From Calothrix brevissima NIES-22 (GTDB lineage Bacteria > Cyanobacteriota > Cyanobacteriia > Cyanobacteriales > Nostocaceae): a stretch of DNA of 64,000 bases. The translations under genes were made by a program, and so were the position numbers. The stretch covers positions 1,910,333 to 1,974,332 of the forward strand of contig NZ_AP018207.1 in assembly GCF_002367995.1 (NCBI RefSeq). The letters are read 5' to 3'. The notes under the pieces were generated by a model. That model was not told where the DNA came from, ran no database searches, and worked only from the letters and a program-made list of their open reading frames with translations. Positions 17,579 through 26,246 of this stretch are shown here, in pieces (within the stretch, counting starts at the first letter, position 1; each line of letters opens with the position of its first letter).

Positions 17579-18304
17579 ATGACAAAATATCCGAGTATCC
17601 CTACATATCATGCGCTAGGTGATAAAGGAACTTTGCTAGAACAGACAGTTACCTTTAATGTTGATGATGGCGAGGTAATTCTTACAGAAAAAGTAGATGG
17701 GACAAACTCTCGTATTATTCTTTTACCTGATGGTAACTTTGTTTTAGGTAGTAGAGAAGAATTATTATTTGCCAAAGGCGATTTGATTGGAAATCCTGCA
17801 TTGGGGATTGTCGATGCACTCAAAAATATTGCAGATTCATTAGTGCGATCGCATTCGGGTATTATGGTTACCTACCTGGAATTATATGGCGGTAAAATCA
17901 CCTCAGCCAGCAAGCAATATACCTCTCAACAAAATGTTGGTTGGCGATTATTTGATGTCGCAGTCATCACAGATATAGAGACGCTATTTGCACGACCTAT
18001 CCAGCAAATAGCTGTATGGCGAGATAATGGGGGACAAGTTTTTCTTGATGAAAAGCAACTAACTCAAGCAAGTATTGACTATGGATTTGCGCTAACACCG
18101 CGAATTGCAACAGTGACATCTTTACCCGTGACGATTTCCGAAACCCATGAATTTCTTAAAGCCATGCTACCACAGACAAACGTGGCATTGGATGCAGGCG
18201 CAGGCGGTCGAGCCGAAGGGATTGTAGCGCGAACTACTACCAGAAGTGCGATCGCTAAGTTACGCTTTGAAGATTACGAACGCCATCGCCAACGACAAAG
18301 ATAA
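17579..18304 (+). CDS. RNA ligase family protein (T4 Rnl2-like nucleotidyltransferase)
   Basis: 241 residues from the ATG at 17579 (MTKYPSIPTYHALGD); an in-frame ATG at 17528 would add 17 residues. Motif I is EKVDGTN with the adenylated Lys at K38. Further nucleotidyltransferase motifs are FVLGSREE (arginine-containing region), TYLELYGGK (motif III), WRLFDVAV (motif IIIa), EGIVARTT (motif IV) and IAKLRFEDYERH (motif V). It would join RNA ends or seal nicks using ATP through an enzyme-AMP intermediate. It ends right after motif V, so there is no large C-terminal domain. A second, unrelated-length RNA ligase is at 54212. Confidence 0.82.
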   Translation: MTKYPSIPTYHALGDKGTLLEQTVTFNVDDGEVILTEKVDGTNSRIILLPDGNFVLGSREELLFAKGDLIGNPALGIVDALKNIADSLVRSHSGIMVTYLELYGGKITSASKQYTSQQNVGWRLFDVAVITDIETLFARPIQQIAVWRDNGGQVFLDEKQLTQASIDYGFALTPRIATVTSLPVTISETHEFLKAMLPQTNVALDAGAGGRAEGIVARTTTRSAIAKLRFEDYERHRQRQR

Positions 18305-18343
18305 GCTAATCTGCTTTTAAGTTGCACAATCCATTGTGAAGGC

Positions 18344-18364
18344 TGTTGACTGTTGACTGTTGAC
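18344..18364. repeat. Three TGTTGAC heptamers
   Basis: Three perfect 7-bp units flanked by GGC and AGCC, so that the array can close as a short hairpin. It lies between convergent genes. Confidence 0.7.
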
Positions 18365-18412
18365 AGCCCTTATTAGTAGTTATGCAAGTTAGATACGCAT
18401 TAGCTTAGAATA

Positions 18413-19213
18413 TTAAGCTTTAATCAAAGTACCTAACGCTGACTTTCCTAACACAGCATTAGCTAAATTACCTGGTACAGTACCATCAATTATCCAACAA
18501 TCAATTCCTAAATTAGCTATAGCTAAAAATTCTTCCACTTTTCTCAGCATACCACCGGTAACATCTACCGATTTACTTTCACCCAGAAAATTTTTGATGT
18601 GGGAATAGTTAGCTGAAGTAATCTCAGATATTACCTGTCTATCTTTGTCATATACACCAGGATAGTTACCAACGTTAATTAATCGCACGCGCCAATTTTC
18701 TTTTGGATAAAAATATTTCGCTAATTCTGCTAATAAAGTATCAGTAGAAAGAATAGTTCCGCCAATTATTTTATCTAAAACCACATCCCCAAATACTAAA
18801 GGAATCAAACCTGCTGCTAAAGTATTTTTGATAATTGAATAGTTAAATTTGATTGGCTTTTTGTTCTCAGTCACTCCCATAGTTACAGGTGGGAGACTAA
18901 TTACAGGTAAATTCGCTTGTAAAAAAGCCTTAGCTATTAGTCGATTTAAATCAATAGCATCTTGGTGAACTAGACAAAATCCAAATTTATCAACATCAGT
19001 GCTAATGCCATTGATGGTATTGTATTTTTTAGCAGACTGATGACCGAAAGAACCTGCACCATTGCCTATAATCAATTTCAGATGGGGGTTTTGAAGTGCG
19101 ATCGCGCTCACTTCCTTGGCTAGTTGTTGTATAATTTCGGGTTTAGCTGTATAAGGTAGATCCTTATCAGTAATTAACGACCCTCCCAGCTTAATTAACG
19201 CTAGCTCCATCAT
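18413..19213 (-). CDS. Isopentenyl phosphate kinase-like amino-acid-kinase-fold protein
   Basis: 266 residues of the amino acid kinase fold. LIKLGGSLITDK at the start and IIGNGAGSFGHQSAKKY around H58 match isopentenyl phosphate kinase, where the His of GSFGH contacts the substrate phosphate. The later DVTGGMLRKVEE segment is the family's nucleotide-binding end. The enzyme phosphorylates isopentenyl phosphate to isopentenyl diphosphate with ATP. It is best known from the archaeal mevalonate route, so in a cyanobacterium, which uses the MEP pathway, it may salvage isoprenoid monophosphates. The start may be the second ATG (19210). Divergent from a small Cys-rich gene. Confidence 0.78.
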   Translation of the reverse strand: MMELALIKLGGSLITDKDLPYTAKPEIIQQLAKEVSAIALQNPHLKLIIGNGAGSFGHQSAKKYNTINGISTDVDKFGFCLVHQDAIDLNRLIAKAFLQANLPVISLPPVTMGVTENKKPIKFNYSIIKNTLAAGLIPLVFGDVVLDKIIGGTILSTDTLLAELAKYFYPKENWRVRLINVGNYPGVYDKDRQVISEITSANYSHIKNFLGESKSVDVTGGMLRKVEEFLAIANLGIDCWIIDGTVPGNLANAVLGKSALGTLIKA

Positions 19214-19352
19214 GAACTATTGATAGCAATGGGATGTTGACTTTCAGAGAGCTTACCACACAAGAGAGTAAATTAGTTACTCATCCAGACTTCAGCCCTG
19301 AATCATCAATTGCTCGTTTTTCTGTATAAAATCTTCATGATAATTTTGGCTT

Positions 19353-19589
19353 ATGTCAGACTCAATCGATAATCAATATCAACTAATTTCCGAGTATGAC
19401 AAAATATTACAACGCCAAACTATTTGCCAAGATTGTGCTTTTCATATCCACCGAGAAGGCGTTTTCGACTGTATTCACCCAGACGAATTGCAGGTTAATT
19501 GTTCTCAAGTAATTTTTTGCAATTCATTTCAACCATCCCAGGAAATTGACAGTCCTTGTGTAACCTTTGACTATGATGATGAGAAATAG
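19353..19589 (+). CDS. Small Cys-rich hypothetical protein
   Basis: A 78-residue acidic protein with six cysteines: CQDC, CIHP, CSQVIFC and a last Cys near the C-terminus. The spacing CxxC..C..C..C suggests a metal-binding knuckle. No signal peptide is visible. I recognise the pattern from cyanobacterial hypothetical proteins but cannot name a family. Transcribed away from the isopentenyl phosphate kinase-like gene. Confidence 0.6.
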   Translation: MSDSIDNQYQLISEYDKILQRQTICQDCAFHIHREGVFDCIHPDELQVNCSQVIFCNSFQPSQEIDSPCVTFDYDDEK

Positions 19590-19720
19590 CGATCGCTAAA
19601 ATGCTGATATATCTCAAATCAGATTATTTAAATTAGCTTAACCGCAATTAATGTTATTGATAAAGCTTCATCATCACTCATGACAAATGACAACCCTTAC
19701 CAGTATTTTCGTTACACCGA

Positions 19721-20503
19721 CTACCTATTGCAATTTTCGACTTTGCGCTCGTTGAGAGAATACTTGAGGTTAGAACCTTCAACAACAATTTCACCTTCAG
19801 TTGTTTGAATATAAAGTTTACCTTGATCGAAGCGGACAATATTATTAGTTGTGATTGCAGCCATAGATAATAACTGTTCGCTAGGTTGAATTTGCTCTTG
19901 GTATAAACCTAGCAAGTTTGAGCCTGGTGCTTTATGTGCTTGAATCATTGTTGTTGGTTCTGATTGGGATTGTTCAGCACACATCCAAATCACGCGATCT
20001 TCTACTTGGACTAAAACTTCATGATTGGGGGTTTTGATATAAAAACTTTCTTGGTTAAATGCCATATCGAGAACTTTTTGGAAGCCATTACCAGTGAAAA
20101 TCAGTAATCTGACATTTTGCTGATTTCTTTCTCTGAAATTCATTTGTGAACGCCAAAACTTCCACAGATATTTCATTTCAGTATAATTCATTTGATAGCC
20201 TACAGGAATATGGTAATATTCATACCGCATTAAGCCATTTTCCAGCTTGCCAGTAGGAATAAAATTATGTTTTAGCAACACTTCATTGATTAAATCTAGA
20301 TGTGGGGAATTTTGGCGAACTAAGAAAAATTTAGATTCGCTAGCCAAATTAATACTTGCTAGTAATAAACCTTTTTTACTGAATAATTGAACTGTTGTTG
20401 AGATTGATTCGATGCGGAAATTTGGGTTAGATGCTAATCTGGTTTTTCCTTGTACAAATTGGCTAACTAATGTTTGATCGTCCATTAAATTTAAAGTTGC
20501 CAT
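19721..20503 (-). CDS. Conserved hypothetical protein
   Basis: 260 residues, soluble, with no signal peptide or membrane segment. The N-terminal half alternates charged and beta-rich stretches. The middle has an aromatic run (MKYLWKFWRSQMNF), and the C-terminal third reads like a small beta-domain (VRFDQGKLYIQTTEGEIVVEG). I do not recognise a family. The length and codon use match its neighbours, so I take it as a real gene. It stands alone, with about 450 bp of AT-rich DNA upstream. Confidence 0.6.
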   Translation of the reverse strand: MATLNLMDDQTLVSQFVQGKTRLASNPNFRIESISTTVQLFSKKGLLLASINLASESKFFLVRQNSPHLDLINEVLLKHNFIPTGKLENGLMRYEYYHIPVGYQMNYTEMKYLWKFWRSQMNFRERNQQNVRLLIFTGNGFQKVLDMAFNQESFYIKTPNHEVLVQVEDRVIWMCAEQSQSEPTTMIQAHKAPGSNLLGLYQEQIQPSEQLLSMAAITTNNIVRFDQGKLYIQTTEGEIVVEGSNLKYSLNERKVENCNR

Positions 20504-20960
20504 TGTTCGCTCCTTATACCTGTTATTAATGATGTGTTTTGTAATTTGACAGCTTTTGTGTTTTCGCTGTATTTTGTTATGGAGAATTAACTCAAGTAGT
20601 TTTACTTGTGTTCATGATTACTTCTACAACAGCCCAACTATAAATCCGGATACGTTAATCATAGACAAAACAAACAATTAATACAGTAATTATACGTAGA
20701 AACATGGTAAAGCTTTCATATACTTAGTAAAAGCTTTTATATTGATAACTATTGCTTGGCAGAAATTTCTTATTTAAGCCGTAAACTATAAGCTCGATTA
20801 ATTTAAAGCATTAAATAATATTAGGCAAGCTGATTATTTAGCCATCGAAAATCCCAAATTGGCAGGAATTAAGCAATTTGTTTAGAGAACTTAATATTCA
20901 ACTTTTTTATATCTTTAATCTATGCAGGCATAGAGAATAGGCAATAGGTCAGATACTTGC
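20504..20960. other. AT-rich intergenic region
   Basis: No gene, RNA motif or clear repeat was recognised in this 457-bp stretch. It should contain the promoter of the minus-strand hypothetical gene. Confidence 0.4.
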
Positions 20961-21239
20961 TTAACTCTCTACTGGTTCTTGATCGAATTGGCGCATTAAC
21001 TCTATCAAAGCTTCCCTATCCGGTGTTTGTCCCGCTTGCAGGAGTTTGGCTAAACCTGCAAAATACTGTTCGCGATCGCCTGCGGGACAAAACATAATCA
21101 ATAACTTGGCGGTTGTAGTTCCTTGGTTAGCAAAGGTATGAGGTGTACCACGGGGAACTAATACAAACGCTCCGGGTTTACCCTGTACTGTTTGATTACC
21201 AACTTGAATCTCAACTTCTCCCTCCAGAACATCAATACT
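20961..21239 (-). pseudogene. Cupin-domain protein, 5'-truncated
   Basis: Reading the minus strand, 93 codons encode a cupin motif (VLEGEVEIQVG, then PGAFVLVPRGTPHTFANQG) followed by a helical tail with DREQYFAGLAKLLQ and a proper stop. The upstream half of the barrel is missing: an in-frame TAG precedes it at 21240, and a GGGGCATGGCAGTGCC palindrome (21277-21303) sits where the gene should continue. This is a remnant left by repeat insertion or recombination. Confidence 0.7.
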
Positions 21240-21276
21240 CTACTCTAGATTTAGAGCATATTTCAGGTACGCGCTT

Positions 21277-21303
21277 AGGGGCATGGCAGTGCCAATGCCC
21301 CTA
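21277..21303. repeat. Short palindrome (AGGGGCATGGCAGTGCC type)
   Basis: The arms AGGGGCATGGCA and TGCCAATGCCCCT face each other. It sits at the broken end of the cupin remnant. A similar string occurs near 22157-22175. Confidence 0.6.
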
Positions 21304-21457
21304 CAATCAACTATTATCTGTACTTCAGCAACTTGCAATTCGCTGTATTTAAGTTAATTGCTTTTGCTATATGCCATCTGCCGTCTGCCTCCTGCCTTCT
21401 GATTGATTACACTTGATTTAAAAATCCAGATAAACCTCGTCCATTTTGAAACCAGGA

Positions 21458-21517
21458 GTAGTGCGGGCATCTTGCCCGCTACTACCCTACCACCAGGGAG
21501 CAAGATGCTCCCACTAC
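21458..21517. repeat. GTAGTGCGGGCATCTTGCCC palindromic repeat
   Basis: A 60-bp inverted repeat whose arms (GTAGTGCGGGCATCTTGC and a variant complement GAGCAAGATGCTCCCACTAC) resemble the cores of the MITEs at 16788 and 53615. It lacks their terminal repeats. Confidence 0.7.
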
Positions 21518-21556
21518 TTTTAATACTATGGTTCTCAAAATAGATGTGGTTTAATT

Positions 21557-22093
21557 TTAAGAGGAACGTTGCCAACCAAATTTATTTTGATTCGGGATAT
21601 CTATCTTACATAAACCCGACTCAACATTAAAATCACAAGTATAGCTACCTAAAAATTCTTCCTGATAATTAAATACGCGCACGTTATACTTATCTTTTCT
21701 CGCAACCGTACCCAAACGATTGATAAAGTCGTAGCGTTCTAGATAATCTAATAAACTCCAAATTTGCTGATTCACTATTATATCTACTCTTGCTGGTTCG
21801 TTTATGGAAGCTGGGTATGCTATCCAATCTGCTAATAACTTATTTTCAGCACTTTTTTGGGCGCGCCATAAACTAGGAATAGTCAAATATCTCTGGCTAA
21901 TAGTTGCAGATGTCATTACAGAATTATTTGGTTTGGTTAATAAACTGAGTTCTAATGGTGCAGTTGAAGCCTTGGGAAAAGTGTTATTTTCTCCTAGTGT
22001 GGGACGGATGGGTAGAAAAGTCGTGATGCAAAGGCTGATAGATAGTAATAGTGGTAACGATGTTTTGCGACCAGAATTTTGTTGAGTAAACAT
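21557..22093 (-). CDS. Secreted hypothetical protein
   Basis: 178 residues from the ATG at 22093. The start gives MFTQQNSGRKTSLPLLLSIS, a positively charged n-region and a hydrophobic core, consistent with a signal peptide; the frame is open further upstream to 22171 but that part derives from repeat DNA. The mature part has two Cys (YTCDFN, GLCKID) that could pair. No family recognised. The likely location is periplasm or outside the cell. Confidence 0.6.
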   Translation of the reverse strand: MFTQQNSGRKTSLPLLLSISLCITTFLPIRPTLGENNTFPKASTAPLELSLLTKPNNSVMTSATISQRYLTIPSLWRAQKSAENKLLADWIAYPASINEPARVDIIVNQQIWSLLDYLERYDFINRLGTVARKDKYNVRVFNYQEEFLGSYTCDFNVESGLCKIDIPNQNKFGWQRSS

Positions 22094-22285
22094 AATTTTA
22101 TAATTTTGAATAATTACGGACTTACACAAAGACAACAGAAAGAATGCGACACATGCTAGGGGCAATGCCATGCCTCTATAATATATAGATGTGCCGCAAA
22201 CACTATTTAAATTGGTATGAGAAATGAGAAATATTAAAATGTAAATATGTTCTAATTATGACATATTTTAATTTGGGGTTTTTCT

Positions 22286-23047
22286 CTAAAGTTTGATTGC
22301 CAGAATGCGAATACGTCGATAGTCTGCTATCCAAGTTTCATCTTGATAGCGAGTTGGCTTTAGTTGTTGTTCGACTTGACGAATTACTTGTGATTTTTGT
22401 TCAGCAGATAAGCCAATAAAAAACGTACCAGCAAACATATCAATCCAGTTGACTAAACCTGCTGCTTTGTCTGCTAGGGGAGTGGGGCGATCGCGTAAAT
22501 TGGCATAGATGACATCAAATCCTTGCTGTTCTAGGAGGGTAGCATATTCGCCAATGCTGGGATAGTACCAAGGATTGCGTGTTTGTGGTTCGGGAATTCC
22601 CAAAGCAGCGATCGCATTTTCTAAGGCTGTGGCGATCGCTTTGACATTTCCCTTACCGCCAAATTCAGCCACAAATCTGCCACCAGGTTTGAGTGCTTGG
22701 TATATAGATGCGATCGCTGTTTCTGCTGGTTTCACCCAATGTAAAACAGCGTTAGAAAATACAGCATCACATGGCTGTGCTACTTGAAAGTTCGTCGCAT
22801 CCGCAACATCAAACTGGATATGGGGATAGTTCTGTCTCGCCTTTTCAATCATCGTGGCGGCGTTATCAATTCCCATTACCTCAGCGCCAGCCTGAGCAAT
22901 TTTTTCTGTGAGTTGCCCTGTTCCACAACCGAGATCTAAAATTAACTCTCCAGACTGGGGGTTGAGTAGTTGCAATAAGTCCTCACCATATTGCCACACG
23001 AAGGCGTGTTTATCTTGATAAAGAGTAGTATTCCAATTATTAGACAT
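22286..23047 (-). CDS. SAM-dependent class I methyltransferase
   Basis: 253 residues. Motif I is LILDLGCGTGQLTEKIA, followed by the acidic residue in VMGIDNAATMIEKA, the motif II region DVADATNF and the motif III region LKPGGRFVAEFGG. The overall layout, including FSNAVLHWV, resembles trans-aconitate methyltransferase-like proteins acting on small molecules. The actual substrate cannot be told. A dense array of TGTTGAC heptamers begins 5 bp upstream of the start codon. Confidence 0.85.
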   Translation of the reverse strand: MSNNWNTTLYQDKHAFVWQYGEDLLQLLNPQSGELILDLGCGTGQLTEKIAQAGAEVMGIDNAATMIEKARQNYPHIQFDVADATNFQVAQPCDAVFSNAVLHWVKPAETAIASIYQALKPGGRFVAEFGGKGNVKAIATALENAIAALGIPEPQTRNPWYYPSIGEYATLLEQQGFDVIYANLRDRPTPLADKAAGLVNWIDMFAGTFFIGLSAEQKSQVIRQVEQQLKPTRYQDETWIADYRRIRILAIKL

Positions 23048-23051
23048 ATAG

Positions 23052-23214
23052 CTGATGACTGATGACGGTTGACTGTTGACGGTTGACTGTTGACTGTTGA
23101 CGGTTGACTGTTGACTATTGACTGTTGACTGTTGACTGATGACGGTTGACTATTGACTGTTGACTATTGACTGTTGACTGTTGACTGTTGACTGTTGACT
23201 ATTGACTATTGACA
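23052..23214. repeat. STRR heptamer array (TGTTGAC/TATTGAC/CGGTTGAC)
   Basis: About 23 consecutive 7-bp units, mostly TGTTGAC and TATTGAC, with occasional TGATGAC and TGACGGT variants. It is the longest such array here. It lies directly upstream of the methyltransferase gene, so it would occupy its promoter or 5' leader. Confidence 0.9.
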
Positions 23215-23291
23215 GAGTTGAAAGGCTTTGATTGTCAAGATTTTATATTAGCTTGATGTCATAATTAATCTGGTTATGGCTATCGCTGAAA

Positions 23292-26168
23292 TTATCGCCA
23301 TTCACCTTGTAAAGTAAAAGCTGCCCAGAAATAAGGATCGGAGTATTGAGGATTTTGCCACATTTCTAATTGTGCAGCCCTCAGCGCTGCCGCAGGTTTT
23401 AACTTATCTTTGAGCATTTTAGTATAAAATTTTGTCATTAACTCGGCTGTAGCGCGATCGCCAACACTCCACAAACTAACTGCAACTCTTGGGCTACCTG
23501 CATACATAAAGCCTCTAGTTAATCCTACTAAGCCTTCGCCTCTAATTTCTTCCCCTAGCCCGGTTTGACAAGCACTTAACACCACTAATTCAGCAGGGAG
23601 GTTGAGGTTAAAAATATCTTGGAGTTGGAGAAAACCATTTTGGGTATTTCCTTTTGCATCTACTAGAGACAGCACCACCCCAGAAAACTCCGGATTTTTA
23701 CTATTGAAAATTCCGTGAGTTGCAAAGTGGATAATTTGGTATTGACTCATTTCTGGGCTAGTTGCAGTATTGCGATTGGCATCAAAACCAAAAGCCGATT
23801 TGCGTGATGCTTCGGGAACTAAACTAAGAATTTGTTCTGCTTCTGTTCGCGTTCCATTCAAACGATTAAAGGTAAGATTTACATCGCTAAATGAACGCTT
23901 TACAGCTAAAGCATTTACATCATTTGAATTGGTACGTTCTGCTGTACTTGCACTGCGAATATTTCCCGCAGATCTTACCCGAGAATCGTCTTTGCTAAAT
24001 ACCGGATCTGCCAAAATTGCTAATTGTTTAATTGCAGGTTGACGGTTTTTAATTTCATTTCTCACCACCGCAATTGTAGATGCAGAAGGTAAAGTGACAA
24101 TTTCATGTTGCGTTAGTAGGGGTGGGGAAACCCCACCCTGATTGCCGCGATTGCTAGGAATTGGTAACGCCGCAAAGGGAATATATTGTAAAATCCCATC
24201 ACCCACAATCAGCAACCGCTTATTTCCTAATTCCCCCGCTACAGGTTGCAGTAAGATTTGACTTAATTTTTGGGCAACTTTTACTTTATTCACAGCATTC
24301 GTTACAGGTTGAGCAATAATTCCGCCCCGCGAGTCTAATTTCTCATTAGCAATATTTTGATAAAATTGCTTGGCTAAAACTTCAATATCTTTAGAGTTAG
24401 ATAATTCATAACTTTTCATTCCGGTTTTGGTGACTAACCAAAGATAGCTATGTTCTTTACCAAGGAAATATTGTAAAAGAATAGTGTTGTCATCGAGAAC
24501 CGCAGATTGAATTTGTTCTAAAGTCAGAGGTTGAGGTTGGGTAATTGTGGCATAGCGAGGACTTTTAGCGCGAATATCTGCTTGAACTTGACTATATTTA
24601 TCTAAGAGTTTGGCAATTTCTTGATTTAATTTCTCTATCTGTGAAGAAGTATTTTTCTCAGAGAGAAGTTCAATCCTGATTTTCTTTTTCCCATCAATTT
24701 GTTGCTGTAAACTGCGTTCCTCTGCTAAAAGTTGGGCGTCAACACCTTGACGAAGATTTACCCTGGCTTCTGTGAGTAGTTCTAAAAGACTGCGGGCGCG
24801 GGAACGTTCGCTGATATGTAGTGCTAAGGCGTCGTATTTTTTTGCTGGATCTTGCTTGTGCAGTTGCATCAAAATATAAATGTATAACTTATAAGAATTT
24901 TGTACAGTCGCAAAGAAAGAAGTACGATATTCTTGATTATTAATTTTTTTACTACGTACATCTTCTATTAAATCAATTACAGGTTGAATTAAGGTGAGAG
25001 CTTTTTGGAAATTTCCTTGTTCATATTCCACCCTAGCCATCCAGTACAATGTGAAACCTTCCCCTACCTTATTACCTAAGGCTCGGTTTAAGAATAAGGC
25101 TTGGTTGTAATACTCCAAGGCTTTCTGCTTCTGTTCCAATGCATTGTAGACATTACCAAGCGCATAGAGAGTATTGCTTTGTTGTAACTTATCACCTGCT
25201 ACTTGATATTGAGATAAAGTTTGCAGAAATAGGGGTAGTGACTGTTTGTAATAATCCCGTGCTTTTTGCTTCTGTTCTAAGTCGTCGTAAATATAGGCAA
25301 TACTAAAAAGAGTGTTAGCTTGCTCTTCCCGATTGCCCAAGTTACGGAATAGTTGTAATACTTGATTGTAATACTGTAGTGACTTTTGCTTGTCTGTTAA
25401 CGAATTGTTGAGAATACCACTATTGCGGTAAACATTAGCAATTAGACTGAGAGTACTGGCTTCCTTAGCGCGATCGCCTAAACCACGAAATAGCGATAAT
25501 GCTTGATTAAATTCATCAAGCGCCTTCTGTTTCTCTCCTAAGGTGAGGTACATACCCCCAATAATTTGGAGGCTATTAGCTTCCAAATCCTTGTTACCTA
25601 GTTCATGGAATAGAGATAAAGCCTGATTTAAGTTATCGAGTGCTTGTTGTGCATCTGCTTGAAGAAAATATACAGTCCCAATCCCTAAGAGGGTACCAGC
25701 TTCTAGTAACTTGACTTCCTTTTGCTGATTGTTTTCTGCACGAAATAAGGGTAGGGCTTGGTTAAAGTATTCCAGAGCCTTTTGCATCTGTTCCAGTGAC
25801 ACATAGACATTACCCAGTCCCCATAAGCAAAATGCTTGCATTAATTTATCGTCAAGTTGCTGCGACAGTTTCAGCGCTTGTTCTAATTTCTCAATTGCTT
25901 GTAGCTTCGATGCTGCTGTTCCTTGGTTAAAAAGTTGCATCGCTTCTGTAATCAGTCGTTGAGTCGCAGCACGAGTTGAATCTTGTGACGTTTGTGATTG
26001 TTGTGCTATTTGCAACTCTGTACTTTTTGATGTCGCCCGCACAGAATCAGATAAGAAAACCAGCATCAGCAACATAATCAAACTGTAGCGCTTTAAATTC
26101 GAGCGTAAATGCGAAAAAGTTAGTTGAATATGCGGCTGTGTTAATTTTTTCACTCGCTTGCTTTTCAT
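23292..26168 (-). CDS. TPR-CHAT domain protein, exported
   Basis: 958 residues. The N-terminus has a basic region and a hydrophobic segment (YSLIMLLMLVFLSDSVRATS), a signal peptide or anchor. Residues about 70-420 are tandem tetratricopeptide repeats (ALEYFNQAL, ALDNLNQAL and others). A coiled coil follows near 480-540. The C-terminal CHAT domain has the caspase-like dyad H818 (HFATHG) and C867 (LSACQTG), and the MYAGSPRVAVSLWSV block. CHAT proteins are caspase-HetF-associated proteases; in filamentous cyanobacteria HetF has a related domain. The dyad is intact, so protease activity is plausible. The exported location is unusual for defence-type CHAT proteases. The adjacent TnpB gene is divergent. 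Confidence 0.88.
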   Translation of the reverse strand: MKSKRVKKLTQPHIQLTFSHLRSNLKRYSLIMLLMLVFLSDSVRATSKSTELQIAQQSQTSQDSTRAATQRLITEAMQLFNQGTAASKLQAIEKLEQALKLSQQLDDKLMQAFCLWGLGNVYVSLEQMQKALEYFNQALPLFRAENNQQKEVKLLEAGTLLGIGTVYFLQADAQQALDNLNQALSLFHELGNKDLEANSLQIIGGMYLTLGEKQKALDEFNQALSLFRGLGDRAKEASTLSLIANVYRNSGILNNSLTDKQKSLQYYNQVLQLFRNLGNREEQANTLFSIAYIYDDLEQKQKARDYYKQSLPLFLQTLSQYQVAGDKLQQSNTLYALGNVYNALEQKQKALEYYNQALFLNRALGNKVGEGFTLYWMARVEYEQGNFQKALTLIQPVIDLIEDVRSKKINNQEYRTSFFATVQNSYKLYIYILMQLHKQDPAKKYDALALHISERSRARSLLELLTEARVNLRQGVDAQLLAEERSLQQQIDGKKKIRIELLSEKNTSSQIEKLNQEIAKLLDKYSQVQADIRAKSPRYATITQPQPLTLEQIQSAVLDDNTILLQYFLGKEHSYLWLVTKTGMKSYELSNSKDIEVLAKQFYQNIANEKLDSRGGIIAQPVTNAVNKVKVAQKLSQILLQPVAGELGNKRLLIVGDGILQYIPFAALPIPSNRGNQGGVSPPLLTQHEIVTLPSASTIAVVRNEIKNRQPAIKQLAILADPVFSKDDSRVRSAGNIRSASTAERTNSNDVNALAVKRSFSDVNLTFNRLNGTRTEAEQILSLVPEASRKSAFGFDANRNTATSPEMSQYQIIHFATHGIFNSKNPEFSGVVLSLVDAKGNTQNGFLQLQDIFNLNLPAELVVLSACQTGLGEEIRGEGLVGLTRGFMYAGSPRVAVSLWSVGDRATAELMTKFYTKMLKDKLKPAAALRAAQLEMWQNPQYSDPYFWAAFTLQGEWR

Positions 26169-26246
26169 TCTCAGTTAATCTGCTGATTTAAGTTTACGAG
26201 TTACTATATATACAGTCAAGAAATTAACTAAGGAGGTGATTAAGTA

